From assembly GCF_000265365.1 (NCBI RefSeq), contig NC_018011.1, positions 3,427,501 to 3,491,500 of the forward strand: a stretch of 64,000 bases of DNA, given 5' to 3'. The notes below the pieces were generated by a model that saw nothing but the letters and a program-made list of their open reading frames with translations, did not search any database and was not told the origin of the DNA. This stretch comes from Alistipes finegoldii DSM 17242. GTDB taxonomy: Bacteria > Bacteroidota > Bacteroidia > Bacteroidales > Rikenellaceae. Shown one piece after another: positions 45,290-54,499 of the stretch. The position numbers were made by a program, and so were the translations under genes. Numbering within the stretch: position 1 is the first letter of the stretch; each line of letters starts with the position of its first letter.

Positions 45290-46570
45290 ATGAAAAGAGA
45301 CACCCAGATTTTCGATCTGATCGCCGCCGAGCGCAGCCGTCAGATGCATGGCATCGAACTGATCGCCTCGGAGAACTTCGTAAGCGAACAGGTCATGGAG
45401 GCCATGGGCTCCGTGCTGACCAACAAATATGCCGAGGGTTATCCCGCAGCGCGCTATTACGGCGGCTGCGAAGTCGTGGACAAGGTCGAGACGCTGGCCA
45501 TCGAGCGCATCTGCCGTCTCTACGGCGCCGAGTACGCCAACGTGCAGCCCCACTCCGGCGCGCAGGCCAATATGGCGGTATTCTTCGCCGTGCTGCAGCC
45601 GGGCGACACCTTCATGGGACTCGATCTGGCGCACGGCGGCCACCTTTCGCACGGTTCGCCGGTCAACATGTCGGGCAAATACTTCAACGCCGTGGGCTAC
45701 CAGCTCGACGAGGCGACGGGCGTGATCGACTACGACGCCATGGAGCGCAAGGCGCTGGAATGCAAGCCGAAACTGATCGTCGGCGGCGCTTCGGCCTATT
45801 CGCGCGAATGGGACTACAAACGCATGCGCGAAATCGCGGACAAAGTCGGCGCGCTGCTGCTCGTGGACATGGCCCACACGGCCGGCCTGATCGCCGCAGG
45901 ACTGCTGGACAACCCCGTGAAATACGCGCATATCGTCACTTCGACGACCCACAAGACCCTGCGCGGACCGCGCGGCGGCATTATCCTCATGGGCAGGGAT
46001 TTCGAAAACCCGTGGGGGCTTACCACACCCAAAGGCGCGGTGAAGATGATGTCGCAGATCCTCAACTCGGCCGTATTCCCCGGCATTCAGGGCGGTCCGC
46101 TCGAACACGTCATCGCCGCCAAGGCCGTGGCTTTCGGCGAGGCGCTCGACCCCAGCTACAAGGAGTATCAGACGCAGGTGCAGAAGAACGCCAAGGCGAT
46201 GGCCGAAGCATTCGTGAAGCGCGGCTACAAGATCGTTTCGGGCGGCACGGACAACCACCTGATGCTGGTCGATCTGCGCACCAAGTTCCCCGAACTGACG
46301 GGCAAGCTGGCCGAGAAGTGTCTGGTGGCGGCCGACATCACGACCAACAAGAACATGGTGCCGTTCGACAGCCGCTCGCCGTTCCAGACTTCGGGTCTGC
46401 GCTTCGGCACGCCGGCCATCACCACCCGCGGCCTGAAGGAGGACAAGATGGACTACATCGTCGGGCTGATCGACCGCGTACTGCACGACCCCGAAAACGA
46501 GGACAACATCGCCGCCGTACGCAGGGACGTGAACGCCCTGATGGCCGATTATCCGCTTTTCGCTTGGTAA
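45290..46570 (+). CDS. glyA: Serine hydroxymethyltransferase
   Basis: A 426-residue PLP enzyme interconverting serine and glycine with transfer of a one-carbon unit to tetrahydrofolate. It starts with the family segment [20 protein letters not shown], contains [29 protein letters not shown] and the cofactor lysine in [15 protein letters not shown]. The length fits. The DUF2461 gene starts only 1 base after its stop, so the two are co-transcribed. It is divergent from fabG. Confidence 0.96.
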   Translation: MKRDTQIFDLIAAERSRQMHGIELIASENFVSEQVMEAMGSVLTNKYAEGYPAARYYGGCEVVDKVETLAIERICRLYGAEYANVQPHSGAQANMAVFFAVLQPGDTFMGLDLAHGGHLSHGSPVNMSGKYFNAVGYQLDEATGVIDYDAMERKALECKPKLIVGGASAYSREWDYKRMREIADKVGALLLVDMAHTAGLIAAGLLDNPVKYAHIVTSTTHKTLRGPRGGIILMGRDFENPWGLTTPKGAVKMMSQILNSAVFPGIQGGPLEHVIAAKAVAFGEALDPSYKEYQTQVQKNAKAMAEAFVKRGYKIVSGGTDNHLMLVDLRTKFPELTGKLAEKCLVAADITTNKNMVPFDSRSPFQTSGLRFGTPAITTRGLKEDKMDYIVGLIDRVLHDPENEDNIAAVRRDVNALMADYPLFAW

Positions 46571-46571
46571 T

Positions 46572-47252
46572 ATGAAAGAGGTAATCGACTTTTTCCGCCG
46601 CCTGCACGACAACAACGACCGTGCATGGTTCGACGCCCACCGCGCCGAATGGACGCACGTGAAGGGGCGGTTCGCCGCCTTCACGGAGCGGCTGATCGAG
46701 GGAATCGCCGAGTTCGACCCTGCGGTGCGCGGCCTGCGGGTGCAGGACTGCACCTACCGCATCGCCCGCGACACGCGGTTCAGCCCCGACAAGTCGCCCT
46801 ATAAGACATATATAGGTGCGTACGTCGCTCCGAAAGGCAAGAAGTCGGGATTCGCCGGTTACTATTTTCATATCGAACCGTGCTGCGACAGCCTGATTTG
46901 GAGCAACGCGCTTTCGGCGGGGCTTTACTGCCCCGAACCGGTCGTGCTGCGCAGCGTGCGGGACGAAATTACGGACAACGGCGCGGAAATTGCAGCGGCG
47001 ATCCGGAAAGCCAAAGGGTTCGACCTTGTCGAGGAGAACAAGCTCAAGCGGGTGCCCACGGGATTCCCCGCCGACAGCGAGTACGCCGACATGCTGAAGC
47101 TCAAGGATTTCTACATCGCCAAGCGGATCACCGAGGAGTTCCTGCTCGCGGACGACCTGCTGGAGAAGACTTTGGCGGAGTTCCGCCGCACGCAGCCGTT
47201 CGTAGCGATTCTGAACCGCGCCGTGCAGTTCGCCTACGAGGAGATGATGTAA
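46572..47252 (+). CDS. DUF2461-family protein
   Basis: A 226-residue cytoplasmic protein with the pattern of the DUF2461 (TIGR02453) family: IDFFRRLHDNNDRAWFDAHR near the start, RDTRFSPDKSPYKTYIGAYV and YYFHIEP in the middle, FYIAKRITEEFLLADDLL near the end. The biochemical function of the family is unknown. It directly follows glyA (1-base gap), and a secreted esterase gene follows after 15 bases, so it may be transcribed with both. Confidence 0.85.
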   Translation: MKEVIDFFRRLHDNNDRAWFDAHRAEWTHVKGRFAAFTERLIEGIAEFDPAVRGLRVQDCTYRIARDTRFSPDKSPYKTYIGAYVAPKGKKSGFAGYYFHIEPCCDSLIWSNALSAGLYCPEPVVLRSVRDEITDNGAEIAAAIRKAKGFDLVEENKLKRVPTGFPADSEYADMLKLKDFYIAKRITEEFLLADDLLEKTLAEFRRTQPFVAILNRAVQFAYEEMM

Positions 47253-47267
47253 TTTTATGCAGACGAT

Positions 47268-48215
47268 ATGAAACGGATTCTTGTATTATTCGCGCTCTTC
47301 GCCGTTGCGGCGGGTTATGCGCAGACGGTCGAAAAGCAGACCTTCGTCTATGCCGTCAAGCAGACCGACACGCTGCGGCTGGACCGCTACGTGGCGCTCA
47401 CGCCCGACAGCCGGACCAAACCCTGCCTGATGTTCGTCTTCGGCGGCGGTTTCGTGGGCGGCCGGCGCGACAATGCGAGCTTCCTTTCGTATTTCGAATA
47501 TTACGCCCGGAAAGGGTATGTGGTCGTGTCGATCGACTACCGGCTCGGCATGAAGAAGGCCATGCAGGCCGGAACGCTCAGCGAGGAGACCTTCCCCGAA
47601 GCTTGGATCACGACCCTTGCGATGGCGACCGGCGACCTCTACGACGCTACGGCCTACGTCTGCGACCATGCGTCCGCGTGGGGCGTGGACAAAACCCGGA
47701 TCGTGGCGAGCGGTTCGAGCGCCGGAGCCATTACGGTACTGATGGGCGAATACGGCATCTGCAACGGGCATCCGCTGGCGCAGCAGAAGCTCCCGCAGGA
47801 CTTTAACTATGCGGGTGTAATATCCTATGCAGGAGCTATTTTCGACACGCAAGAAGAGCTACGCTGGGCCAAGACTCCCGCGCCGATGATGCTCTTCCAC
47901 GGCGATGCCGACCGCAACGTCCCCTACGACGCCGTGCTGTACGACGGCAACGGGTTCTTCGGCTCGAAGCATATCGCCGATATGCTTACCGAACGGCGCA
48001 TCCCGCATTGGTTTTACTCGGTCGCCAACACCAATCACGTCATGGCGACCCGCCCGATGTACGACAACCGTTACGAGATCGACGCGTTCCTTGAAAAGCT
48101 CGTCCTGAAGCGTGAACCGCTGGTGATCGACACCTACGTCACGCCGCTGGAAGCCCCCGAACTGCCGAAGGCCTTTACGCTCTCCGATTATATCGACGCC
48201 AATTACGGCAAATAG
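47268..48215 (+). CDS. Secreted alpha/beta-hydrolase (esterase-like)
   Basis: A 315-residue exported enzyme (signal VLFALFAVAAGYAQT). The alpha/beta-hydrolase parts are an oxyanion segment VFGGGFVGG, the nucleophile elbow GSSAG, the acid in FHGDADRNVPYD and the His in ANTNHVMAT. Similar Bacteroidota proteins are carboxylesterases or acetyl-esterases; the substrate is not known. It is the third gene after glyA and DUF2461 and ends before a strong terminator. Confidence 0.85.
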   Translation: MKRILVLFALFAVAAGYAQTVEKQTFVYAVKQTDTLRLDRYVALTPDSRTKPCLMFVFGGGFVGGRRDNASFLSYFEYYARKGYVVVSIDYRLGMKKAMQAGTLSEETFPEAWITTLAMATGDLYDATAYVCDHASAWGVDKTRIVASGSSAGAITVLMGEYGICNGHPLAQQKLPQDFNYAGVISYAGAIFDTQEELRWAKTPAPMMLFHGDADRNVPYDAVLYDGNGFFGSKHIADMLTERRIPHWFYSVANTNHVMATRPMYDNRYEIDAFLEKLVLKREPLVIDTYVTPLEAPELPKAFTLSDYIDANYGK

Positions 48216-48240
48216 CCGGCTGTCCGTTCCGTTTTATACG

Positions 48241-48270
48241 ACCGTCCTCCACAGGAGGACGGTTTTTTTT
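48241..48270 (+). terminator. Terminator after the esterase gene
   Basis: A 10-bp perfect stem ACCGTCCTCC/GGAGGACGGT with a 3-base loop, followed by seven or more T residues: a textbook intrinsic terminator separating glyA-DUF2461-esterase from the PTS operon. Confidence 0.93.
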
Positions 48271-48315
48271 ATGAAAAGCTCACCGTTTTTTTCGGTTTCG
48301 AATAGGTGATAGTCC

Positions 48316-48345
48316 CGTTTCGCTTGTATATATAAGCAAGAAACG
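48316..48345 (+). promoter_or_regulatory. Inverted repeat just before the mtlA-like gene
   Basis: CGTTT...CTTG (48316-48326) mirrors CAAG-AAACG (48337-48345) around TATATATAAG, with two unpaired bases on the left arm. It ends 5 bases before the ATG at 48351. It could be an operator or a leader hairpin that masks the start region. No canonical -7 box is visible in the 80 bases between the terminator and the gene. Confidence 0.45.
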
Positions 48346-48350
48346 AAGTT

Positions 48351-50477
48351 ATGCGACAACAAATCCAGCAATTCGGCAGGACCCTGAGCGGCATGGTCAT
48401 GCCCAATATCGGCGCGTTCATCGCGTGGGGATTCATCACCGCGCTTTTCATCCCGGAGGGATGGTGGCCCAACGGACAGCTCGCACAACTGGTCGGGCCG
48501 ATGCTGACCTACCTCCTGCCGCTGCTGATCGCCTACACCGCAGGGCGCAACGTCGCCGGGGAGCGGGGCGGGGTAATCGGCGCCATTGCCGCCGTCGGCG
48601 TGATCGTCGGCAGCGACATTCCGATGTTCATCGGCGCGATGATCATGGGGCCGCTGGCGGGATATGCAATCCGCCGGTTCGACCGCATGGTCGAGGGGCG
48701 CGTGAAGGCAGGCTTCGAAATGCTCGTCAGCAACTTCTCGATCGGCATTCTCGGCATGCTGCTGGCAGTTCTGGGCTACTATGTCGTCGGCAGCGTGGTC
48801 ACCGGCCTGACGATGCTCATAAGCAGCGGTGCCGAGCTGGTCATACGCCACGGACTGCTGCCTCTTGTGTCGCTTTTCGTGGAGCCGGCCAAGGTGCTGT
48901 TTCTCAACAACGCCGTCAATCACGGAATCTTCTCGCCGATCGGCATCGAACAGGCCCGCGAAACGGGGCAGTCGATCATGTTCCTGCTCGAAACCAACCC
49001 CGGTCCCGGATTGGGCGTACTGCTCGCATACTGGCTTTTCGGCCGGGGAAATGCGCGCCAGTCGGCTCCGGGAGCCGTGATTATCCAGTTTTTCGGCGGC
49101 ATCCACGAAATCTATTTTCCCTACATACTCGCCCGTCCGGTGCTGATCGTTGCCGCAATCGCGGGCAGCGCCGCGGGACTGCTGTTTTTCTCGCTCACCG
49201 ATGCGGGGCTGGTGGCTCCGGCGTCGCCCGGAAGCATCCTCTCGGTGCTGGCGATGGCCCCCAAAGGCAAGACGCTCATCGTCCTGCTGGGCGTCGTGAT
49301 CTCCGCAGCCGTGTCGCTGGTCGTCGCCGCGCCCTTTATCCGGCGCGCGTCCAAGACCGAAACGGAAGGCGATCCAGCCGTCGGGAAGCTCCCGCAAAGC
49401 ACAGCGGGCATATCGCCGCATGCAGCCGGACGACCCGTCCGCAAAGTGATCTTCGCCTGCGACGCGGGCATGGGATCGAGCGCCCTCGGCGCGACCCGTT
49501 TCCGCAAACGCTTACGGGACGCGGAAATCGGCGTTGCGGTGGGCAACAGTGCGGCGGACCGTATTCCGTCCGATGCCGATGTGGTCGTATGTCAGTCCGT
49601 ACTGGCGGAGCGGATCGCCGCGGCCGCAAAAGGCGCCGAGCTGATCGTAATCGACAACTTCCTCTCCGATCCCGGTCTGGACGCCCTGTTCGTCCGGCTG
49701 GAGGAAGCGGAACCAACGGCGGCAGGCCCCGAAACCGTATCCTGCGGCGAATCGGACTCCGATATGCCCGCCGCCCGGCTTGCGGAAGCCGTATTGCCTT
49801 CCGACGTCTGCGACGCCCGATCTGCCGGAGCGACGCCCTCTTCCGAAACATCCGCGTTCCGACCGGCAGAAACAACAGCGTCTCCCGACATGCCCGCCGC
49901 CCGGCTTGCGGAAACTACGCCCTCTTGCGGTGTATCCGGTTCCCGGTCCGCACAATCCGCACTCTCTTGCGACCAATCCGGTCTGCGGGGCGCCGCGGCC
50001 GATTCGGCCCCGCAACCCGAAGAAACCGCATCCGCCCCCAAGGACGCCGCTCCGGACGGCGCCATCCTGCAACCCGGAAATATCCGGGTCGGACTGCCTG
50101 CGGAGCCGAAGGAGGAGGCGATCCGGCGGGCGGGCGAACTGCTCGTCGCGGGCGGATATGCCCGGCCGGAGTATGTCGATGCAATGCTGCGCCGCGAAAA
50201 GCTGGCGACGACCTGTCTGGGGATGGGGCTTGCGATTCCGCACGGAACCTCCGATGCCAAGGAGCGCGTACTGCGCTCCGGCATCGTGATCCTGCAATAC
50301 CCCGACGGCGTGGATTTCGACGGCGAGAAAGCGCACCTGATCGTGGGAATCGCAGGCGTGGGGGAGGAACATCTGGAAATCCTTGCCCGGCTGAGCGCAT
50401 CGTTCGAGGACGAAGAGCTGTTGCAGCGGCTTATGACCGCGACCGACCCGCAGGTGATCTACGACGCGCTGAAATAG
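48351..50477 (+). CDS. mtlA: Mannitol-type PTS permease EIICBA
   Basis: A 708-residue sugar permease and phosphotransferase. IIC (1 to about 340) has GMVMPNIGAFIAWGFITALF, substrate-site GGIHEIYFPY (His252) and several helices. IIB has the phosphocysteine loop CDAGMGSSA (Cys370). IIA at the C-terminus has GLAIPHGTSDAKERV (His631). The order C-B-A and motifs match MtlA (E. coli 637 residues), but a low-complexity linker of about 110 residues between IIB and IIA, rich in Ala, Ser, Pro and Glu, contains a duplicated DMPAARLAE. It imports and phosphorylates a hexitol, probably mannitol. It is followed by HPr and EI genes; no mannitol-1-phosphate dehydrogenase is seen here. Confidence 0.92.
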   Translation: MRQQIQQFGRTLSGMVMPNIGAFIAWGFITALFIPEGWWPNGQLAQLVGPMLTYLLPLLIAYTAGRNVAGERGGVIGAIAAVGVIVGSDIPMFIGAMIMGPLAGYAIRRFDRMVEGRVKAGFEMLVSNFSIGILGMLLAVLGYYVVGSVVTGLTMLISSGAELVIRHGLLPLVSLFVEPAKVLFLNNAVNHGIFSPIGIEQARETGQSIMFLLETNPGPGLGVLLAYWLFGRGNARQSAPGAVIIQFFGGIHEIYFPYILARPVLIVAAIAGSAAGLLFFSLTDAGLVAPASPGSILSVLAMAPKGKTLIVLLGVVISAAVSLVVAAPFIRRASKTETEGDPAVGKLPQSTAGISPHAAGRPVRKVIFACDAGMGSSALGATRFRKRLRDAEIGVAVGNSAADRIPSDADVVVCQSVLAERIAAAAKGAELIVIDNFLSDPGLDALFVRLEEAEPTAAGPETVSCGESDSDMPAARLAEAVLPSDVCDARSAGATPSSETSAFRPAETTASPDMPAARLAETTPSCGVSGSRSAQSALSCDQSGLRGAAADSAPQPEETASAPKDAAPDGAILQPGNIRVGLPAEPKEEAIRRAGELLVAGGYARPEYVDAMLRREKLATTCLGMGLAIPHGTSDAKERVLRSGIVILQYPDGVDFDGEKAHLIVGIAGVGEEHLEILARLSASFEDEELLQRLMTATDPQVIYDALK

Positions 50478-50524
50478 CCGCAGGATGCACAACCGAAAAA
50501 TCGACCGAACCAACAACGACTTAT

Positions 50525-50788
50525 ATGACATCGCAAAAAGTAACGATTACGGCTCCCAACGGCATGCACGCGCGGCCGGCCGGGGAGCTGGCAAAACTTG
50601 TCAAGGGCTTTGCGCCCGTCAGGATCACTTTCCGCACCGCCGCTAAGGAGGTCAATGCCGCGAGCATGCTCGCCCTGCTGTCGCTGGGGCTGAAGTGCGG
50701 CACGGAGATCGAAATATGCGCCGAGGGCGGCGACGAAGCCGCCGCCGTGAAGGCCGTCGCGGCGTTCATCGCAAACATGAGCGAGTGA
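50525..50788 (+). CDS. ptsH: PTS phosphocarrier protein HPr
   Basis: An 87-residue HPr. The phosphorylated His15 is in NGMHARPAG, and Ser47 in AASMLALLSLG corresponds to the regulatory Ser46 of Firmicutes HPr. It receives phosphate from EI and passes it to the IIA domain of the permease encoded 47 bases upstream. The stop codon overlaps the EI start (TGATG), so the two are translationally coupled. No HPr kinase gene lies in the window. Confidence 0.93.
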   Translation: MTSQKVTITAPNGMHARPAGELAKLVKGFAPVRITFRTAAKEVNAASMLALLSLGLKCGTEIEICAEGGDEAAAVKAVAAFIANMSE

Positions 50789-52428
50789 TGCGCGTGCTTC
50801 GGACCGGAATCCCGGCGGCGGGAATTGCCGCAGGAACGGCGTTCGTCCTCGAACGCCGCGTTTCGGCCGCACCGTCCGCCGCGCCCGGAGATCCGGCGGC
50901 CGAAACGGCCCGCTTCCATGCCGCGCTGGCGCAGGCGAAAACGGAGCTGGGCGTATTGGCGGCGGAAAACGACATCTTCGCGGCGCACTTGGAGATGGCC
51001 GACGACCCGATGCTGGCGGAACAGGTCGAAGAGCGGATTTCGGAACACGGCTTTTCGGCCGAACGGGCTTTGGACGGAGCCTGTGAAGAGGTGTGCGGCA
51101 TGCTCGCCGCGCTCGACGACGAATACCTCGGAGGCCGCACCGACGACGTGCGGGACGTATGCGGCCGCATACGCCGTATTCTCACGGGCGAAACGGCCGA
51201 AAATCCATTCGCCGGACTTGCTCCCGGAACGATCGTCGTGGCCGAGGAACTGGCGCCGTCGGATACGGCGCTGATGGATTTCAGCCGCATCGCGGGCGTG
51301 GTGACGGCCCGCGGAAGCGTCACGAGCCATGTCTGCATCATCGCCCGCGCCAAAGGAATTGCGGCGATGGTCGGAGCGACTGAATGTATGCTTGAAATAA
51401 AAACAGGCGACAAGCTGATAATCAACGGAGAAACCGGCGAAATAATCGTCGCTCCCGATACCGCAACCGAACGGCGATACCGCGCCCTGATCGCATCGCG
51501 GGAACGGCACGGCGCACATTGCCTGAAAGGTGCGCATACGCCCGCCGTGACGCGCGGCGGACGGCGTATCGCCGTGCTGGGGAATGCCGGCAGCGTCGCG
51601 GAGGTGCGCGCGGCCCTCGATGCGGGAGCCGAGGGAATCGGGCTGTTCCGCAGCGAATTCCTCTACATGCAGAGCCGCGGCGGGTTTCCGGACGAGCAGA
51701 CGCAGTTCGAAGCCTACCGGCATGCGGCGGAGTTGTGCGGCGAACGGCCGTTAGTTATACGAACGCTCGATATAGGCGGGGATAAAGCATTGCCGTACAT
51801 GGATTTCGGACATGAGGAAAATCCGTTTCTCGGATGGCGCGCCATCCGCGTTTCGCTCTCCATGCAAGACGTGTTCCGTACGCAGCTGCGGGCGTTGCTC
51901 CGGGCGAGCGTATTCGGCAACCTGCGGATCATGTTCCCGATGATTACGTCGGTCGGGGAGTTCCGCCGGGCCGAAGCCGCCGTGCGGGAGTGCATGGCGG
52001 AGCTGGACGCGGAAAAAGCCGCTTACAATCCCGGAATCGAGCTGGGCGTGATGATCGAAACCCCCGCCGCGGTCATGGTCGCCGACCTGCTGGCCGCGGA
52101 AGCGCGGTTTTTCAGCATCGGGACCAACGACCTTACCCAATACGTCATGGCCGCAGACCGGGGAAATCCGCGCGTGGCGCATCTCTGCGACCCGTTCGAT
52201 ACGGCCGTGAAACGCTCCGTCGCCATGACGCTCGCGGCGGCGCGCAGCGCGGGCATCGAAGCCGGCATGTGCGGCGAACTGGCTGCCGACCCGGAAGCCA
52301 CGGCGTGGCTGCTCGAAGCGGGACTGGAGGAGTTCAGCGTCAGCGCACCCGCCGTCGCGCCGCTCAAAGAGCGGATCCGGACGCTGGACCTGCCTGAGGT
52401 GCGAAAAACACCCGGTGCAGCCGAATAA
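50788..52428 (+). CDS. ptsI: PTS enzyme I (phosphoenolpyruvate-protein phosphotransferase)
   Basis: A 546-residue enzyme I that takes phosphate from PEP. The phospho-His181 lies in GSVTSHVCIIARAKGI (E. coli His189). C-terminal PEP-binding segments are GLFRSEFLYM, NLRIMFPMITS, GTNDLTQYVMA and the Cys/Glu region GMCGELA. The frame is open 31 codons upstream, but that part is antisense to the end of HPr; the ATG at 50788, overlapping the HPr stop, is chosen. It is the last gene of the operon. Length is slightly short of the usual 570 residues, in the N-terminal HPr-binding region. Confidence 0.93.
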   Translation: MRVLRTGIPAAGIAAGTAFVLERRVSAAPSAAPGDPAAETARFHAALAQAKTELGVLAAENDIFAAHLEMADDPMLAEQVEERISEHGFSAERALDGACEEVCGMLAALDDEYLGGRTDDVRDVCGRIRRILTGETAENPFAGLAPGTIVVAEELAPSDTALMDFSRIAGVVTARGSVTSHVCIIARAKGIAAMVGATECMLEIKTGDKLIINGETGEIIVAPDTATERRYRALIASRERHGAHCLKGAHTPAVTRGGRRIAVLGNAGSVAEVRAALDAGAEGIGLFRSEFLYMQSRGGFPDEQTQFEAYRHAAELCGERPLVIRTLDIGGDKALPYMDFGHEENPFLGWRAIRVSLSMQDVFRTQLRALLRASVFGNLRIMFPMITSVGEFRRAEAAVRECMAELDAEKAAYNPGIELGVMIETPAAVMVADLLAAEARFFSIGTNDLTQYVMAADRGNPRVAHLCDPFDTAVKRSVAMTLAAARSAGIEAGMCGELAADPEATAWLLEAGLEEFSVSAPAVAPLKERIRTLDLPEVRKTPGAAE

Positions 52429-52429
52429 A

Positions 52430-52461
52430 TTTGCCGCGGCACGCGGTTTACACTATCTTTG
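52430..52461 (+). promoter_or_regulatory. Promoter of the acetyl-esterase-like gene
   Basis: TTTG (52430-52433), a 20-base spacer, TATCTTTG (52454-52461), overlapping the end of ptsI's downstream region. It fixes the start at the ATG 52507 rather than the TTG at 52459. Confidence 0.8.
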
Positions 52462-52506
52462 AACCCGATTTACCTGTTTAATCCAAAACAAAATAAACTG
52501 CAAACC

Positions 52507-53355
52507 ATGAAAAAAACACTGCTCCTGCTGGCCGCCCTGACCTTGTCGCCGGCCCTTTATGCGCAGGACTACCATGTCGTACTCTGGGACAACGCGACGG
52601 CGCCCACCTCCAACGGCCTGACGGGCGAGGAGATTCAGCCCAAACCCGGCCAGTGGTCCAACACCCAGAAAGCCGAAATGTGGATCTACAAGGCCGGAGA
52701 CAATGCCACGGGACAGGCGCTGGTATTCTTCCCCGGCGGCGGATACTCGACGCTTTCGGTCGGCAACGGCCACAAGGAGGCCAAGTGGTTCGCCGAAAAC
52801 GGCGTCACGGCCGCCGTGGTGAAATACCGCCTGCCCAACGGTCACGGCGAAGTTCCGCGCAACGACGCCGACGAGGCGCTGCGCGTCATGCGCGAAATGG
52901 CCGCTGAGCTGAACATAGACCCGGCGAAAGTAGGGGTGTCGGGCACCTCGGCGGGCGGCTATCTCGCCGGCAGCGTGGGAACGCTTTCGGAAGTGAAACC
53001 CGATTTCATGATCCTCTACTACCCGGTGATTTCGGCCGACGCCGACAAACGCCACAAGGGGACGTTCGTGCAGCTGCTCGGCGCCGACGATGCCGACAAA
53101 CCCGTCGCGCAGGAGTTCTCGCTCGAAAAGAAGGTCGATGCCCGGACCCCGCCGACGCTGCTGTTCCACTGCGACGACGACAAGGTGGTGCCTGCCGTGA
53201 ACAGCGCGCTTTTCTACCAGAAGCTCAAGGAACACGGCGTCAAGGCTACGCTCCACATCTATCCGTCGGGCGGCCACGGCTGGGGCATGAACCCGAAGTT
53301 CCGCTATTACGGAGACTGGCAGAAAGCCACGCTCGACTGGCTCTCGACGCTGTAA
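52507..53355 (+). CDS. Secreted alpha/beta-hydrolase, acetyl-esterase type
   Basis: A 282-residue exported enzyme (signal LLLLAALTLSPALYAQ). Motifs: oxyanion FFPGGGYSTLS, nucleophile elbow GTSAGGYLAG, acid LFHCDDDKVVP and catalytic His in PSGGHGWGM. The pattern matches BD-FAE/acetyl xylan esterase-like hydrolases that deacetylate polysaccharides; the actual substrate is unknown. The frame is open to 52459, but that lies in the promoter. It is monocistronic, with its own promoter and terminator, and unrelated in regulation to the PTS operon upstream. Confidence 0.85.
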   Translation: MKKTLLLLAALTLSPALYAQDYHVVLWDNATAPTSNGLTGEEIQPKPGQWSNTQKAEMWIYKAGDNATGQALVFFPGGGYSTLSVGNGHKEAKWFAENGVTAAVVKYRLPNGHGEVPRNDADEALRVMREMAAELNIDPAKVGVSGTSAGGYLAGSVGTLSEVKPDFMILYYPVISADADKRHKGTFVQLLGADDADKPVAQEFSLEKKVDARTPPTLLFHCDDDKVVPAVNSALFYQKLKEHGVKATLHIYPSGGHGWGMNPKFRYYGDWQKATLDWLSTL

Positions 53356-53373
53356 CGCAGTTGCAAAAACATG

Positions 53374-53402
53374 AAAAGCCTCGCCGGAAAGCGGGGCTTT
53401 TT
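53374..53402 (+). terminator. Terminator after the acetyl-esterase gene
   Basis: AAAAGCCTCGC pairs with GCGGGGCTTTT with a T-G pair and a 6-base loop, followed by T residues. Confidence 0.88.
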
Positions 53403-53479
53403 GTATGCGGTTTGCTCCGGATGCCGGCGGCGGGGCAGCATCCGGCTGCAACCCCGACCGGCGATGCGGCGGAGCGACG

Positions 53480-54460
53480 TTATTTCTGGCGGAAGATCAC
53501 CTCGCAGTGTTCGCCCGTCATGTACTCGACGATATTGAGCACCTCTTCGAGCGAGTTCGAACGCTGGTAGTTGAACGCATAGCGCTTGTCGCCGTAACGG
53601 CCCGGCACCGAAATCCGCACGCCGTAGGTCGTTTCGATATGCGAGATGATTTCATGCAGGGTGGCGTTGGCCATCGTCACCAGATCGTATTGCGAAAGCA
53701 CGAGGTGCGAAGCGTTCACGTGCGAGATTTCGAGGTTGTCGGCCGCCGCGTCGTACAGCGCGCGCTGGTCGGGCTGCAAGGTGACCAGATTGACGCCTTC
53801 GGGGGTTTGCAGGCGCACCGAGCCGTGTTCGAGGACCACTTCGGCCTGCCCGGAGTTCTCGTAGGCCTGCACGCAGAAAGCCGTGCCGAGCACCCGGACC
53901 CGCAGGTCGTCGGTCGCCACGGTGAACGGCGCCGCTTCGTCCCGCGCGACTTCGAAGAAGGCCGCGCCGGCGAGTTTCACGTTGCGCTCGGTCGGACTGA
54001 AAGCCTTGGGCAGCGTCAGCCGGGTGCGGGCGTTGAGCCATACCTGCGTGCCGTCGTCGAGGGTGACGGTCGTCACGGTTTCGGTATTGTTCTCATAGAC
54101 CCGGTAAATGTCGGGACCTGCGAGGAAATGCCATGCGAATCCCGCACACACCACCAACAGTACGGCCGCTGCAGCGCTCATCGACCAGCGCAGCAGACCG
54201 CGGCGGCGACGGGCACGCTCCTCGCCGGCGATTTTCGCGATCCGGGCGTCGGTACTGCGCATGAAGGCCGCGAACCGGCCGAGGTCGGCGCTTTCGGCGA
54301 AGACGTTGCGGGCGTTCCAGATACTTTTAAGCTCGAAAAAGTATTTCCGGTGCTCCTCCGACTCCTCCAGCCACGCCATGAGGAACTGCTCCTCCCGATC
54401 GCTGGTCTCCCCCGCAAAGTATTTATTGATGACTGCATCCATTATAAGCGTATCTTCCAT
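53480..54460 (-). CDS. FecR-family anti-sigma factor
   Basis: A 326-residue inner-membrane protein. Cytoplasmic residues 1-90 carry the anti-sigma N-terminus (FAGETSDREEQFLMAWLEES), a transmembrane helix lies at about 91-112 (LLRWSMSAAAAVLLVVCAGFAW), and the periplasmic part has the FecR domain (VTLDDGTQVWLNARTRLTLP; FFEVARDEAAPFTVAT) and a C-terminal DUF4974-type domain. It holds the partner ECF sigma until a TonB-dependent receptor with an STN domain signals. It follows the sigma gene after 39 bases. Confidence 0.92.
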   Translation of the reverse strand: MEDTLIMDAVINKYFAGETSDREEQFLMAWLEESEEHRKYFFELKSIWNARNVFAESADLGRFAAFMRSTDARIAKIAGEERARRRRGLLRWSMSAAAAVLLVVCAGFAWHFLAGPDIYRVYENNTETVTTVTLDDGTQVWLNARTRLTLPKAFSPTERNVKLAGAAFFEVARDEAAPFTVATDDLRVRVLGTAFCVQAYENSGQAEVVLEHGSVRLQTPEGVNLVTLQPDQRALYDAAADNLEISHVNASHLVLSQYDLVTMANATLHEIISHIETTYGVRISVPGRYGDKRYAFNYQRSNSLEEVLNIVEYMTGEHCEVIFRQK

Positions 54461-54499
54461 TTTGGTTTTGCTACTTACTATACAATCCTCAGGGTGAAT

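Noticed and set aside
48425..50788. Long alternative frame across mtlA and HPr
   Set aside because: It is out of frame with the PTS motifs and Arg-rich; the other frame holds all active-site residues.
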